Shown here one piece after another: positions 49,412-61,503 of a DNA stretch of 64,000 nucleotides. The DNA lies in assembly GCA_034401795.1 (NCBI GenBank), contig CM067374.1, positions 97,032,140 to 97,096,139 of the forward strand. The letters run 5' to 3'. How positions within the stretch are numbered: position 1 is the stretch's first letter; each line of letters begins with the position of its first letter. Below the pieces are notes generated by a model. That model was given only the letters and a program-made list of their open reading frames with translations. It ran no database searches and had not been told where the DNA came from. The DNA is from Chaetoderma sp. LZ-2023a (Eukaryota; Mollusca; Caudofoveata; Chaetodermatida; Chaetodermatidae). A program made the position numbers and the translations under genes.

Positions 49412-52400
49412 TCATCCAGCCTCTACTTCTATGCTATTCATCACATGTTCCACCCCACAGGAAGCATGGCTTGGGTCAGCCTCAGCTTCCGCTTGTGGTA
49501 ACTCTATGATGGGGGGCATAGCATGAAGTGGGTGGGAATGGGAAGAGATCGGAGGAACAACTTGTCCATCCGGTCCCTTGGACAAAACAAACACGAAATT
49601 CTTTAGATACCACATCCCAGATCGAGTAGACCCGTGCAGAGGAGGGAGAGGGCGAGTACGTATCTCATCATCGTCGTCAGCATTAGCCGTTTGTTCATCC
49701 ACATTCTGGCTTTGTAGAACTGGCACTGAACTGGCACCGCAGTGCTCTGCGCTAACTGTGGGAATACTAATTTCCATAGAAATATCTGTCTGGGTACCAG
49801 TATCATGAGAAATGACCAGTCCGAGCTCTGGTGCTGGGTCATCACTGACACAAGGTTTAAGTCAATCGAAGTGGATGACTGAGGTCAGGCCATCCGAAGC
49901 ACGGATGCGGTAGGTCACGTCCGACGTCTTACCTACTACCACATAGGGCCCTTTCCACTGGTAACTCAGTTTACTTGGCACGTTTGCAGACCGTCGTGAA
50001 TCGTGTACCCAAACCATTCTTCCTGCTTCATATGGATCTCCATGCACTCTCCACTCATGCCATGTCTTTTGCTGCCGGTGTGCAGTGGATAGTGTTTCTC
50101 TCACTAACTCATGGGCTTGTTCTATCCTTTGCCACAAGAGTTAGACATAGAGAGATGGTGAATCTTTCTCCCCTGTTATCTGTGGCATAGCCAGCTCCAG
50201 GGGTAAAGCTAATTCACGGCTTAACATTAACTGAGCAGGGGTATAGCCCATGCTGGAATGTTCTGAAGTGCGGTAAGCCATGAATACATATGGGAGCCAA
50301 GGCGTGTTTCCTTGGTAAGCATCTCCGCGAGAGTTCTGTTGAATCTCTCTACCATCCCGTCGCTCCGGGGGTGGTATGGAGTTGTCCTTGTTTTGACGAT
50401 ATGGAATAATTTGCAGAGCTCTGATATGAGCCGGCTCTCAAAATTACTTCCTTGATTGGAGTGCAACTCATAAGGCATACCAAAGCGGCAGAACACATTG
50501 GTGGCCAAGACCTCTGCTACGGTGGATGCCTCTTGGTCCGGCAGAGCAAATGTTTCTACCCACTTCGTAAAATAATCTTGTAACACGAGGATGTATTTAT
50601 TTCCATCATCCATCGTATTCAAGGGTCCGAGCACGTCGATAGCCACTCGCTCCCATGGTGCACCAACAATCTTAATTTGAGATGGTGTGATATGGTGTTG
50701 GCCAACAGCACGTTTTTGGCATGGGATACATTTGGCAACCCATGCCTTGACACTATCGCGAAACCTGATCCAGTGGAATCTCAGTTTGATATGGGCAACA
50801 GTCCTTTCCACGGCCAGATGTCCGGCGTTATCATGTAGTTGTTTCAATATAAGTTCACGATAACTTTCCGGAACTACCAAACAGTTATTAATGTATAGAA
50901 CGTTATTTATTAATTGACATTCTTCGAACCATTGGTAATAATATTTTGCCATGGAGGATAAGGGTGTTACCGATTCCTTAAGAGGACGTACCCCCTCCTG
51001 AATCCATGCATATATATTCCGTGTCTGCACGTCTGTTGTTTGGTGGTGTGCGATTTTCTCTGGATTCCACTCTGCGCACCGCAATTCAGGGAACTCTGGA
51101 GATGGCTGTGTTGACTGTGTCACGGTGGCGGCCTCTTCGTGTTCAGCTTCCGCGCTGATTTTGCTAAGGGTGTCGGCATTTCCATGCAATTTGCCGGGAC
51201 GGTGAACAACGTTAAAGTTATAGGCCTGCAGGGATTCCTGCCATCTCGCTACCTGGCCTTCCGGATTTTTAAAGTTCCGGATCCACTGTAGCGAGGCATG
51301 GTCTGTACGGAGTGTAAAATGGCGCCCGTACAGAAAGTGCTTATAATACTTGACGAAATGGGCCGCCGCTAATAGTTCTCGCTTGATGGTTGCATATCTT
51401 CTCTCCATTTTATTCAGAGTATGTGAACTGTAACCCAACACCTGCTCTGTTCCGTCTTCGGCGACCCGAGATAGAACCACACCTATAGCGAAAGCTGACG
51501 CATCAGTGTCTAAGATGAAATCGAGGTTTGGATTAGGATGAGCAAGAATTGGGGCAGTCGTCAAGAGTTCCTTCAGCGCCCTGAAGGAGCCTTCACACTC
51601 ACTCATCCACTCAAATGGTCGATCTTTTTCAGTGATCTTGTAGAGGGGTGAAGCAATATCGCTGAAATGTCGGATGTAACGGCGATAGTACTGGCATAGG
51701 CCAAGAAAACTCTGTGTCTCCGTAACTGAAGAAGGCCGAGGCCCCTCTGCTACTGCCTTCGTTTTCGATGGCTGTGTAGCCACTCCATCACTGGATATGA
51801 CGTGTCCCAGGAACTCAACGCTCTGTCTGAAGAGATGACATTTCTTCAGTTTGAGTTTCAAATTGGCCGTGTGGAAACGTGAGAGCATGGTGTCTAAATT
51901 GATCAAGGTTTGCTCAAACGTAGGTCCAAAGACTATTACGTCATCGATGTAACAGAGACAGATCTCCCATAGCAGGGTAGTTGATACCTGCTCAATGAGT
52001 CATTCAAAAGTTCCGGGAGCGTTGCACAACCCGTAGGACATCTTGTGTAATTGGAAACGGCCGTCCCTACAAATGAATGCCGTCTTTTCCATATCAGCTT
52101 CATCCATGGCTACTTGCCAGTAACTGCTAGCTAAGTCAAGGGTGCAAAACCACTTGGCTCTGGACAAGGAATCCAAGGCCTGATCTATCCGTGGTAATGG
52201 ATAAGCATCTTTAACGCTAAGATCATTAAGGCAGCAGTAGTCTATACAAAACCGCAAGGTTCCACCCTTTTTGCCTGCTAGCACTATAGGGCTAGCCCAT
52301 GGGGATGCTGAGGGTTCATTAATACCAGTCCGCAACATGTCGTTCACTTGTTGGTGTGCTTCTGCTTCCTTGTGAACGGGAAGACGTCGTATCAGTTGTC

Positions 52401-53568
52401 GTATGGGCCGATTATTGCCTGTATCGATGGAGTGTCATATGAGATGAGTTTCTCTGAGATCCATGTCTCCGGAGGAAATACTATCGCGATATTTATGTAG
52501 TAGTTTCCGAATTTCTCGTTTTTGTGATTCCAGTAATACAACGGTAGCACATAGATATAAATCGTGCACATGTTCGGGTAAATCATCAGTCATTTGCGGT
52601 ATTGTGTCAGAAAGTGCAGGTGATTCCAATGAGATTATGTCCACTAAATGGCCGTAGCGTACTCCAGGTTCCAGAGTGATGGGAGCTGCGGTACCATTGA
52701 ACACTCTAAAAGGTATTTTTTCCTTATTAGTAGTGTCCACTATTATGCGGGGACTTGCGCATTGTGATGCGATCATATAATTAGGGTCGGGTTCCAGCAT
52801 GGCGATGTGTGTGTTGCTTCCTAACTGTGGTGCGGTGGCCCATAATTTCTGTTCCTGTCCCGGCTCAACTGTGGCGGTACTTGATAATATTACCACACAC
52901 GTATCGTATAATGACGATGCTGGTCCAAGAGATATTCGTTGGCCGTGTATATCGAGTTCCTGTTGTCTGCAGTGTATGATGGCTTCGCTGGCACTGAGGA
53001 AATCAGAGCCAAGTAGGGCGTCGTTATGAATCGAGGCAATGACAACTCTCTGAATGAATTGCATTTCCTTTATTTGGATAACTAAATTAACTACACCGGC
53101 TATGGGTACATCGGCTCCCGTAGCCGTCTGTAGGTAAACATTTGTAGGCTTAAGGGGAGGCTTATTATGAGGTGGGATGCTCTCATATAAGTACTGGTTA
53201 AATACTGTGATAGAAGCACCAGTGTCGACGGTGGCACTAGTGGAAACGCCACTAAACAGACAGGCACATTTGTAGATTACTTTGCGATGTACCTGCAGAA
53301 GAGTTTCCAACGATGAGGTCCGTGATAATGGTATTGGAACAGCATCACTCTGTATATATTCCGACTGTTTCTGTATTGCTTTCTGTATGCTTGTGGATGG
53401 CTGAGTGACGAAAGGGCCAGTTCGTCGTCGCCGCTGGTGGAAGACTGTGGTGAAGACGGAGCTGGGGGTAGCAATGGTTGTGCTGATGTTGCTGTTTCGG
53501 TGTAGGCGGTATGAATATAGATGGTGGCACATACAGGATGACGGATAAGCTCTACCTGTGAAAGCCAT
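49412..53568 (-). pseudogene. pol: Giant gypsy pol: protease, RT, RNase H, integrase
   Basis: The aspartic protease shows ATVDTGASITVF (active DTGA) and ALLGSDFLSA. RT shows PWASPIVLAGKKGGTLRFCI, FCTLDLASSYWQVA and the catalytic CYIDDVIVF just upstream of 51,906. RNase H shows FILDTDASAFAIGVVLS, RTDHASL and GNADTLSK. The integrase zinc region is GHLAVERTVAH...CIPC. The integrase core has Asp in AIDVLGPL and Glu in VERFNRTL, but the second catalytic Asp is Asn (LHSNQGSNFES). The C-terminal domain is KLSYQWKGPYVVVGKTSDVT. Breaks: TGA at 52,435-52,437, TGA at 52,000-52,002, a frameshift near 50,310 before the integrase C-terminal part, and TGA at 49,862-49,864. An acidic tail (ADDDDE) follows to 49,412. 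Non-functional as it stands. The N-terminal residues before about 53,300 are the gag-pro linker. Confidence 0.93.
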
Positions 53569-53842
53569 TTCCTACAATGCTTCATAGGATGCTTTGGTGA
53601 AGTGCAGAAGAAACAATGATGAATCTAGTGCCTTGGTGGCGGGACGTGGTGCATTCAAAAACGTTGTCTCAGCGGAGGTGCTACAACCTACCACTGCCGT
53701 TTTACATAGGAAAGAACGCTTGTCATGTGCGGAAAAAGAGGGTGATGGCCTTGCTGCGGATGGGGGAGGCAACGTAGGCGCTGACATATGTGAAGCCGTG
53801 CATTTTGGTGTCGGTGTGAAAGCTGATTTCTGTGGATGATGG

Positions 53843-55691
53843 TTAGCCACTGAACGTTGTTGCGTGAAAGCTGCAGTTGAGCCGGGAGACGGATATGGGC
53901 ACCGAAGTGGCACATTGTGATTCGGTACCCTTAGGAGTTTGACTGTTTCTCTGGTTGCGGCATGCTATGGTCTGGAGGAGGCGTTGTAGAGGGAGGTTGG
54001 TTAGGACACCGCTCCCTCCAATGTCCTGGCTGACCGCATCCGAAACAGGTGTTCGGTGGCGGTGTGGTGCTGGTGCTGTTTGCTGTCCTAAACTGTGTGG
54101 TGGCGAGGTTGGTGCTGAGTGTTGTAACCAAATTAGTGAGTGTGGAGATTTGTTGTTAATCTCTTCTATCCACTCTCTCATGTTGCCGTTGTTGTTGTTA
54201 TTTCGCTGGTTCCCATGCCCGGGGGGTCCATTTTACCCTCCTCTAAGGGCACGGCCCCTTCCTCCAGGCACTTGATTTCGATTGGAATTCTGCACATCCG
54301 GTTGTATTTGTGGTTGGTGTTGATGATCTGGGGGGAGCACTAGCGGGCGGGGTGATAGCTGCACCCTCTATCTCGTTGATAGGATGGAGTTGGCGTTGGT
54401 TATTCTTTTCCCACTCCAGAAAGTTCTCAATGCGTACCACGGTTGCCATTAATTGGGCCAAACTTCTGTGGTCGCCAAGAAACAGTTTTTCTTTCAGGGC
54501 GGGTTCACCGCTTAATGCATCGATGAAGGTGTCTAAATGCAAATGTATCATGCCCTCCATATTGGTGCTCGGATAGGCGCGGGTGACTAGCCTCCTAATT
54601 CGGCTAGCTAACACAGGAAGAGTTTCTCTCGCGCGTCGTCGAAGATTTTTAAGTTGAAGACGACTGGTTTCTCTGAGGGCTGTGTCGCCAAATCGCTCCG
54701 TCAGTGATCGTTCCAACTCTGTCTAGGTGGGTGTGTAATCCGTTCCCAGATGTGCAAGAACTTGAAGGACTTTTCCGGAAAGTTTGCGGTGAGATATTCT
54801 CCCATTTGTCGATCGTCCCAATGGTTAGTTCGACTTATGATCTCGAACTGTATCTTATAATTGGTCCAGTCATTCTCTCCACTAAATTCGGGAGGGAGGA
54901 TGACTCGGCCAAGACGGTGGGAAGAATGCAGTGGTTGAAATCCGGGTGGTGCGGGTATCTTGGAAGTTGATGTCTGAGATTGGTCATAGTGCAGATGGTG
55001 GTAGTGTTGGTGTTTCTCGTCGATGCCGATGCCGAGGAGCCAGGACATGCGTACTCCAATTTAATAAGTCCGCCCCGTTTGTAGAGCCATAGACTGGCAT
55101 GGGTCTATAGACGGGAGGTGGATTTTTGTGAAGATTGGGCAGTCATTCCTCCCTAGGTGAGGACTGGCATTCCTCATATGGTGGTGGTGCTGTCGGCTGA
55201 TGGTCATGATGTGTCGCATGACTGATATACTGGTGAAACGGTGGTGCTGATTCCTCCCAATATTGCCGCTGTAATCCCCTTGAGTACATTGTTTTGCTAG
55301 AGGGGGGGAGGTTGTCTATGTTGTGGATTATCACCCGGCCATACAGTGTCCGTAGATGACATGGGTGAACGATAGTAGTCTGAAGGGCTGTAGATATGCC
55401 CATACTCGGGTCTATGTTGGAGTCGTCCACGATTCGGCCCTGTTGGTGTTGGCCTGCGCGAATGTCCGATATGGTTCTGAATTCTGTTCCCGCTTGTGAG
55501 GCATCTCCAAAGGTTCCATCCCTAACAGGCGAAAACAGGTTATAATGCAGAGTTGTTGATTCCGTTGAATCTCTGGCATAGTCGGTGAGCATGTGTGCTG
55601 AGAATCCATCGTATGAGGCTACCTCTTGATCGAGGGAGTCCTCGCTAAATGGAGATGGTATTGAAGTAAGCTCACTATATGGTGTGGGCAT
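53843..55691 (-). pseudogene. gag: Giant gypsy gag with CCHC zinc knuckle, frameshifted
   Basis: The ATG at 55,691 is the first one after the primer-binding site; the frame is open to 55,143 and Ser/Pro/His-rich. A second frame (55,048-54,701) contains RVILPPEFSGENDWTNYK, the usual start of a gypsy capsid domain. A return to the first frame (54,716-54,243) gives LTERFGDTALRETSRLQLKN and the helical capsid C-terminal part. The nucleocapsid knuckle CFGCGQPGHWRERC lies at about 54,007-54,050. Frame changes near 54,770 and 54,140 and a TAG near 54,723 break it. Known role: particle assembly and RNA packaging. Confidence 0.85.
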
Positions 55692-55722
55692 GAATTCGCT
55701 GCGCGTTACTGATGTTCTTCGG

Positions 55723-55740
55723 GGCCCACATCGGGCGCCA
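55723..55740 (-). promoter_or_regulatory. Primer-binding site
   Basis: Minus strand TGGCGCCCGATGTGGGCC begins 2 bases after the LTR end GAGCTACA. The TGGCGCCCGA start is typical of tRNA-primed elements, and the first ten bases match the tRNA-Lys type used by several retroelements. The exact tRNA is not determined. Confidence 0.8.
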
Positions 55741-55742
55741 CT

Positions 55743-58700
55743 TGTAGCTCGCCGGGTAGTGTCAGGCCATTCCGGTGTATCATGTCGACCCACCACACCA
55801 CAAGTGTACGACGAGTGATGACGCTGGTTAGCATCCGGTCTCGGGGTGATGGACGTTGTACGAGACTGCCCTGCGGGAAACAAAAAACGGCTCCTAAGGC
55901 TGGTTGAACTCAATCGTTCCGGTGGGGCCGTGCGACCATCATCGCGAACGTTAAACATAACTGTCTCATCCCACGAGTTTGTGTCACCAGTATGCCTGTC
56001 CATAGCAATTTAGTGATCTATGGACTTACAAGATTTGATTTGGTGACCTAAAAATATAAGTCTATACAATGAGTTTACCTAAACAAATAAAAATATGCTA
56101 GATGAAACTACAATCAGAGCATACGAAAATACGAGACATAGAGGCAGGTAGATGAACTTTTAAACATGGGGACCCCGGAGGTACCACACAGACTCGTAAG
56201 TCCGCAGAGGTATCCCAGCAAGGGAGGCTCCCATACATGAGACTTAACTAATTAACGTAATATATGTTATTATACCTCTAAGCTGAAAGGAAGAAGGTTA
56301 TCTCAGATGAAAAGTGATGTGCCTCACACGGGCACTACTCCTAATGCAAGTTTTGGGTGAGGAGTATTATCCTGGCGTGGACCGTTGTCGCTGAATCCTT
56401 GCGAGAGGCAAGTGCCTCACGTGGGCCTCCATCTCGGGAAGGTGTCACCACTGCTTAAAGTGGAAAATGAAAGGTAGGTAAAAATGGGCCTACCCAAATA
56501 TTTCAATCAAAAATGCTTTAGAAAGAAAAGACCATACCTAGTGAGATTATGACCATAGGGGTGCGTACTGTTTTACGTGAAGACGGGACGGGGGATTCCC
56601 GATGGATTCCCTTGTCACCATCTTATGTAGTTCTTGGTTTGCTGTATTAGTAATTGCCACTTTATTTCTGCAGACCTTCTGCTTTGCTTAATTCCCTTTA
56701 GCTGTTTTCAGAACAAGAATTATTTTAGGCCTAACTGGCTGATATCTACCTAGCTATTAGACACGGCTGTCACGGAGAACAGATGCCCCAAGTCATCAAT
56801 ACTAGAGACAGCGCTCGTACATGTTACGTAGCAGGATCTCCGAACTGGATAGGAATCCGGACATCCCGCCCTGCAACCACAGAAAACATTACGAGACATG
56901 GGTTACATTTCACAAAAGCATTATTGGACCATTTATGGTGGGGGTAAGAGAGACGAATTCCCACCGTAAATGTCCTTCTTGCAAGGGCGTGGCAGATCTA
57001 AATATCATGCCCAGACATTTTAACAGAATTCGGTGGGGATGCGCATCTCGCCCGTCACCGGGTCCTATGGAACTAACCGTTTTACCTGTCATGAGGTTTG
57101 TATACAAGTTGCCAGTTTTGCACTGCGGTGCGGGAGGATTGTCAGTAAATAAGATAATAATTAATACATGTGTTTTCGCAGTGCTTTCCTACATTGGCTT
57201 AAAGTGCTAACTACTAAGTATCCAAAGATACACGGGAAATGTATGTGACACCGCATTCTGGCCATCATAGCTCGGAAACCCCAATAGTTTCCCAGAGTTG
57301 GATCAGCCCATGGTGCGGATAGGGACATCCAAACAATTAAGAAGCCACAAAGCTGAGTAGAACACGAAGAGAGACAAAATCTTACTTATGAGTCTTATCA
57401 GAGTGCGGGGCTAGATTATCGCACTACCGGAAGAGAAGAGTATATTACACAGTATGTAATGAAGAAAGTGTCTCTAATCATTTTGAACCTATCCTATTGA
57501 GCTGGATAGAAAAGGTTTAGTCGGTAGCATGCCGGGCTAAACAGAGTTATAGCATGGACGGCGACCTCAGTGAAAAATTGTTGGTGGTGGGAGAAAGTGT
57601 TGCATATATAAGTGTTGCTGTATAGTGTTTCCTACGTGCACTGCAGTCCTATATTTTCTATGAATAAACAAAACATATGAACGGATGACCACTGGCCATA
57701 TATATATATACATAATCTAACCAGAACAATCAATACAGTGTCAAGTGAACAAGATATATATAACAGTACAGGTTAACGAACCTACTATAGTGCGGTTAGC
57801 AACACATTGAGGAAAATTAGAATAGTTATCAACAAATACAGAAATTATAACTAGCGGTCCTAAGACCGTTACGGTTCCTTTTTGTCATCGGGACCGTTAT
57901 TGCGGATACAATATAATTAACAAAACCTATATAGAGAAATAATTAAACTGTGAAGTATAGTTACTTGAATGCTTGGTAGTCATTCCTAAGTTAGGCTCCC
58001 GTGTTACAGAAATTGATACGTCGATCCGTAGTTGACGTGAAATGATGCGCTCTCTGGAAGCTGGAAAGTTCCCGCAGGTTGGTTCCCGCAAGCTGTTTTC
58101 CGCAAACAAGACTTCTGCAAGAACACTCATGGCGGGGTGCATCACTTAGTGCTGTATGCCTAATAGAATGTCTAACGAGCAGTTAGTAAAAGATACGATA
58201 GTACTATGTGGTGAAGAAAGTTCCCATACACCGATGGCATGGATGGAAGGTGTAAACAACCCATCACTAGCGGGGGTTGTTAGAGGCAAACGAGGATACA
58301 AAACAAAGCTTCACGGTGCTGGGTACGTCAGCCAGCTCTGAAGACGCACCGGGCAAAGATTACTTGCTGCGGTCGAAAGTCGAAAGAACCGACACGATAT
58401 TAGTGTGGTGGCGATTGAAATACCACTTTTAGGTGCGGCTGGCAGATCCGGCGAGTCATCCATCAAAGAACATCCCATCTCTACATCTGTAGACTCACAT
58501 ATTCTGGCCGTAAAGGCCTCACCACAAATTTGTGTTCCGAATGTAGCTGTTGGTATTCGTGACCAATTATCAAAAGTTCCAAATTACTCCCGTAAATGGG
58601 GAGTCACAAAATTGTTTTAGTGCGGTGGGTTGGAGAACTGCACGCTACGGGATAAAAACCTGACACATAGCGAAGGAAGACGCCTATTGTCTGTCGAGCT

Positions 58701-59338
58701 TGTAGTAGCTGGTCCAGATCCAACCTGTTCGAGGATGCTCTCGATCACTGGATTGCTTCTCCTTTTATACTCCTCGTGACGTCACAGGCGCAGGCTTCAT
58801 CCAATCATCGTTCGAGCAAGAGTCAATCAGCGCGCAGCTAATAATAGCGCAGTCGAACGTTCTAGAACATTCTAGAAGCGTTGCGTCCACGTGGTTATGA
58901 CGTCACGGCAATATTTTGAAGATAATCACGAAGAGTTTTCCCTGGATAACTCAGCCATTTCTCGACCGATTTTGAAATGGTTTACAGATTTGAAAAGCCC
59001 GTTGAATTCTGGTCTTGATTAATGCCAGATCTAACGAGAACAGGTAATCAATAAGGATTACAGGGTACCATCTCAGTACACTAAAAGCGTCATCCTATCT
59101 AGGTCGTAACTACGCTCTCCATATAAACAGCGTCCTAGCGCGCATGCGCACCATGCGTTTCAACGAACTAAGTCTTTTTTCGACAAGCTGTCGCTCCCAT
59201 AGGCCTATATATGCTTATGGCTCTAACCAGGGGGGGGGGGGGGGGGGTGCGTGTTCAGGAAACGAATCCACGACGGGCAGCGCGTACCCAGCTCAGCTGG
59301 TACGGCCGGTATCCGATCGGTTGATCTGAACTGCGCCA
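55743..59338 (-). repeat. 5' LTR (right copy) of the giant gypsy element
   Basis: Ends (minus strand) at the PBS and starts at GTGGCGCAGTTCAGATC near 59,338. It differs from the left copy by scattered substitutions, small indels (e.g. about 57,103 and 57,245) and an expanded poly-G at 59,230-59,247. The LTR starts differ as CGCAG here and TGTAG in the left copy, two C-to-T changes at CpG-type positions. Confidence 0.92.
58757..58790 (-). promoter_or_regulatory. 5' LTR core promoter: CRE plus TATA
   Basis: Minus strand TGACGTCA (58,778-58,785) and TATAAAAGG (58,761-58,769), same arrangement as in the left LTR. Initiation about 25-30 bases downstream would leave about 3.0 kb of LTR-derived leader before the PBS. 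CATATAAACAG on the plus strand at 59,120. Confidence 0.65.
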
Positions 59339-59432
59339 CGTTCTATTCAGACATTTGCTGACGTGGAATAGCGTATAGGCGTAAATCCGCTAGAAAGTTG
59401 ATCTGGCGACAATTTGGCTACTGTAGCTAACA

Positions 59433-59639
59433 CTTAACTATTTAACACTCACATTTTCCCAAAGAAAATCCCCATTTGTAGACCAAGAGAAGAGTATTTT
59501 GGAAAATTTTACCAATGGAATGACTGGCTCGGTTATCGATTTCAAATTTAAAAAATACTCTTCTCTTGGTCTGCAAATGGACATTTTTCAAGACCACTGC
59601 CGAAGCCATTTTTTCCGGCTAGAGTGTTAAAGAGTTAAG
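59433..59639. mobile_element. P2 hairpin MITE copy 2, with clear terminal inverted repeats
   Basis: Ends CTTAACTATTTAACACTC and GAGTGTTAAAGAGTTAAG are inverted repeats with one mismatch. The internal arms are TAGACCAAGAGAAGAGTATT and AATACTCTTCTCTTGGTCTG. 207 bp, no ORF. Confidence 0.8.
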
Positions 59640-59649
59640 TCACATAGCC

Positions 59650-60017
59650 ACCCATCAGATGACGTCATAATCAACTACGTAATGTGTAGAATGACATCGT
59701 AATGAATGACGTCATGAATGACGTCGATAAGTCTGTCACGAACGCATATTTGAAGACGGTCTATGCGTTGTTGTACAAATTGTATGTCTTTACTATTTAA
59801 TAGATATTCTGTTGAATATTTCGAAACTAATTTGACTGGGCTCTGTTGCTGCCATAGGCAGCAACAGCACCCAGTCAAATTACTTACAAAATACTCAACA
59901 GCTTCCTTGGATAGTTTTCAGGAAATTGATAGTTAGGACATTCGGGGATCGATCAATCTCAACACGGCGAGGTGTGGGTGGAGCTTAGCTAGGGAATGGC
60001 TAAAAATGGAAAGGTCC
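59650..60017 (-). mobile_element. P1 MITE, inverted near-complete copy
   Basis: Right end GGCTAAAAATGGAAAGGTCC. Both hairpin arms flank TGGGCTCTGTTGCTGCC / GGCAGCAACAGCACCCA. It starts with the TGACGTCATAATCAACTACG half. It abuts P2 copy 2. Confidence 0.8.
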
Positions 60018-61224
60018 ACTGTGAATATCATAGTTTATTATATCCCACATGTACACATTCAAAATGGGTCACACTGACTTCGAATGCATCATTTGAGAAA
60101 TCAGAATAGATTTATTCATATAAAATGATGATTCACGAGAATGGCTTTGTACGGTTTTAATTGTCTTGATCTAGTCATTAATTCGAATATCATTTGGCGC
60201 GTCTACCCAATGGCTCTACGTGTATTTACATTATAACCCGGAGCTGAGTTATGACATTTTGTATAACTGCGTTCAGATTATTTACCCATACTAATATACC
60301 GACCTAGATTCAGGTTTTTCCTGTCGCATGAGTATCCATATATTTACTTAGACAAACAGTTTCTATGGGGCATAGCTACAATGGAACGGTCGATTTAAAG
60401 AGCTCTATTAAATATGTGTATGTAAAGATGTACGGTAACCTAGAGAAGTAACTGTCATCTTCAAAATTTAACGTTGGTTATATGAGTGGGTATATAAACC
60501 GTTTGTTGCTTAAACTAAGATAGCATGTTTAATGTAGGGCATACCTGAACGTGTCACAAGAATAAGCGACGTTCTCCTCCCAATACACATTGCCAATGGC
60601 TGAATACGATCTGTTATTCAAGTATATGACGTCATGAGTAAAATATTTCGCTTGTTATAAGACTGGAGTCGTAGGCCTATAAATTGTTTACCTTCGGTGA
60701 ATTTACAATTTAATAAGCAATCTGTTGAATATTTTGAAACAAGTTTGAGATATAAATATATCAATTGCGATTGTCAAAATCAAATATTTATACTCCTAAA
60801 ATTGTATGGATATTCCAAATAAATACACATAAATGCCAGAAAAGTAAGATTTTTTTACCCCAATGGAAACCTAACCTAATCTTTATGTCATTAATGAATC
60901 TAACGGGGAAATGGGCGTTATGCAAGTGAAATAGACATTGTCCAGTCAACCGTTACGTTGTAGTCTAGTCATGCGTGCCACGATTCAGCCTGAAAAGTAT
61001 AGTCTGTTGATATTCTACGAAGTACGGGTATTCCCACCGAAGACAAGGTACACATACACGTTTGTCTTAGATACACGTAAACTTCCGTTTCTCATTGCAT
61101 TTAAAGGAGTTTGCTGATTCCGCATGTGCAGTTATGCTATGCAGACATTGAGCGATCATGAACTTTCTCGAGACATTGGTCTGCACTAAGGGGGCTAGAC
61201 GCAGCAAAGCATACATGTTAGCCT
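60018..61224. other. Gene-free stretch
   Basis: A lone P1-core arm at about 60,722 (CTGTTGAATATTTTGAAACA). Otherwise nothing recognised. Confidence 0.45.
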
Positions 61225-61503
61225 TCAGGTCAGTCGGAGGTCATCTGCATGGTATGGAACCAGGAGACCGGTCAAGTGATCAGACGTCATGGTGAATGAT
61301 GTGTGAGGGCTATCACACAACCGTAGGACAGCTTCTTTGTCATCTGTGTCTACCGAAACCGAACCACAAATGCTGCAGTATTGCAAAACCACTTTAGAGC
61401 AGTGCCAGAGTGGGCGATATCCACTCAGAATTTTAAAGAGACCATATGCCAGTGGTATGAGGTCCCGCAGACATGCTGTGAGAGTATCCTTGAATGAGAG
61501 GCA
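61225..61503 (-). pseudogene. Unrecognised open reading segment, no ATG
   Basis: A 92-codon minus-strand segment bounded by TGA codons, with balanced composition: DTLTACLRDLIPLAYGLFK, RPLWHCSKVVLQYCSICGS, SVDTDDKEAVLRLCDSPHTS. It has no start codon, and residues look more protein-like than neighbouring chance ORFs. It could be an exon or a transposon relic. I do not recognise the family. Confidence 0.3.

Noticed and set aside
49223-49808. Plus-strand ORFs over the pol tail
   Set aside because: No motif; the minus strand continues the pol tail with acidic sequence.
56821-57210. 129-codon plus-strand ORF in the right LTR
   Set aside because: The left LTR equivalent is broken by indels and it is antisense to the element; no domain.
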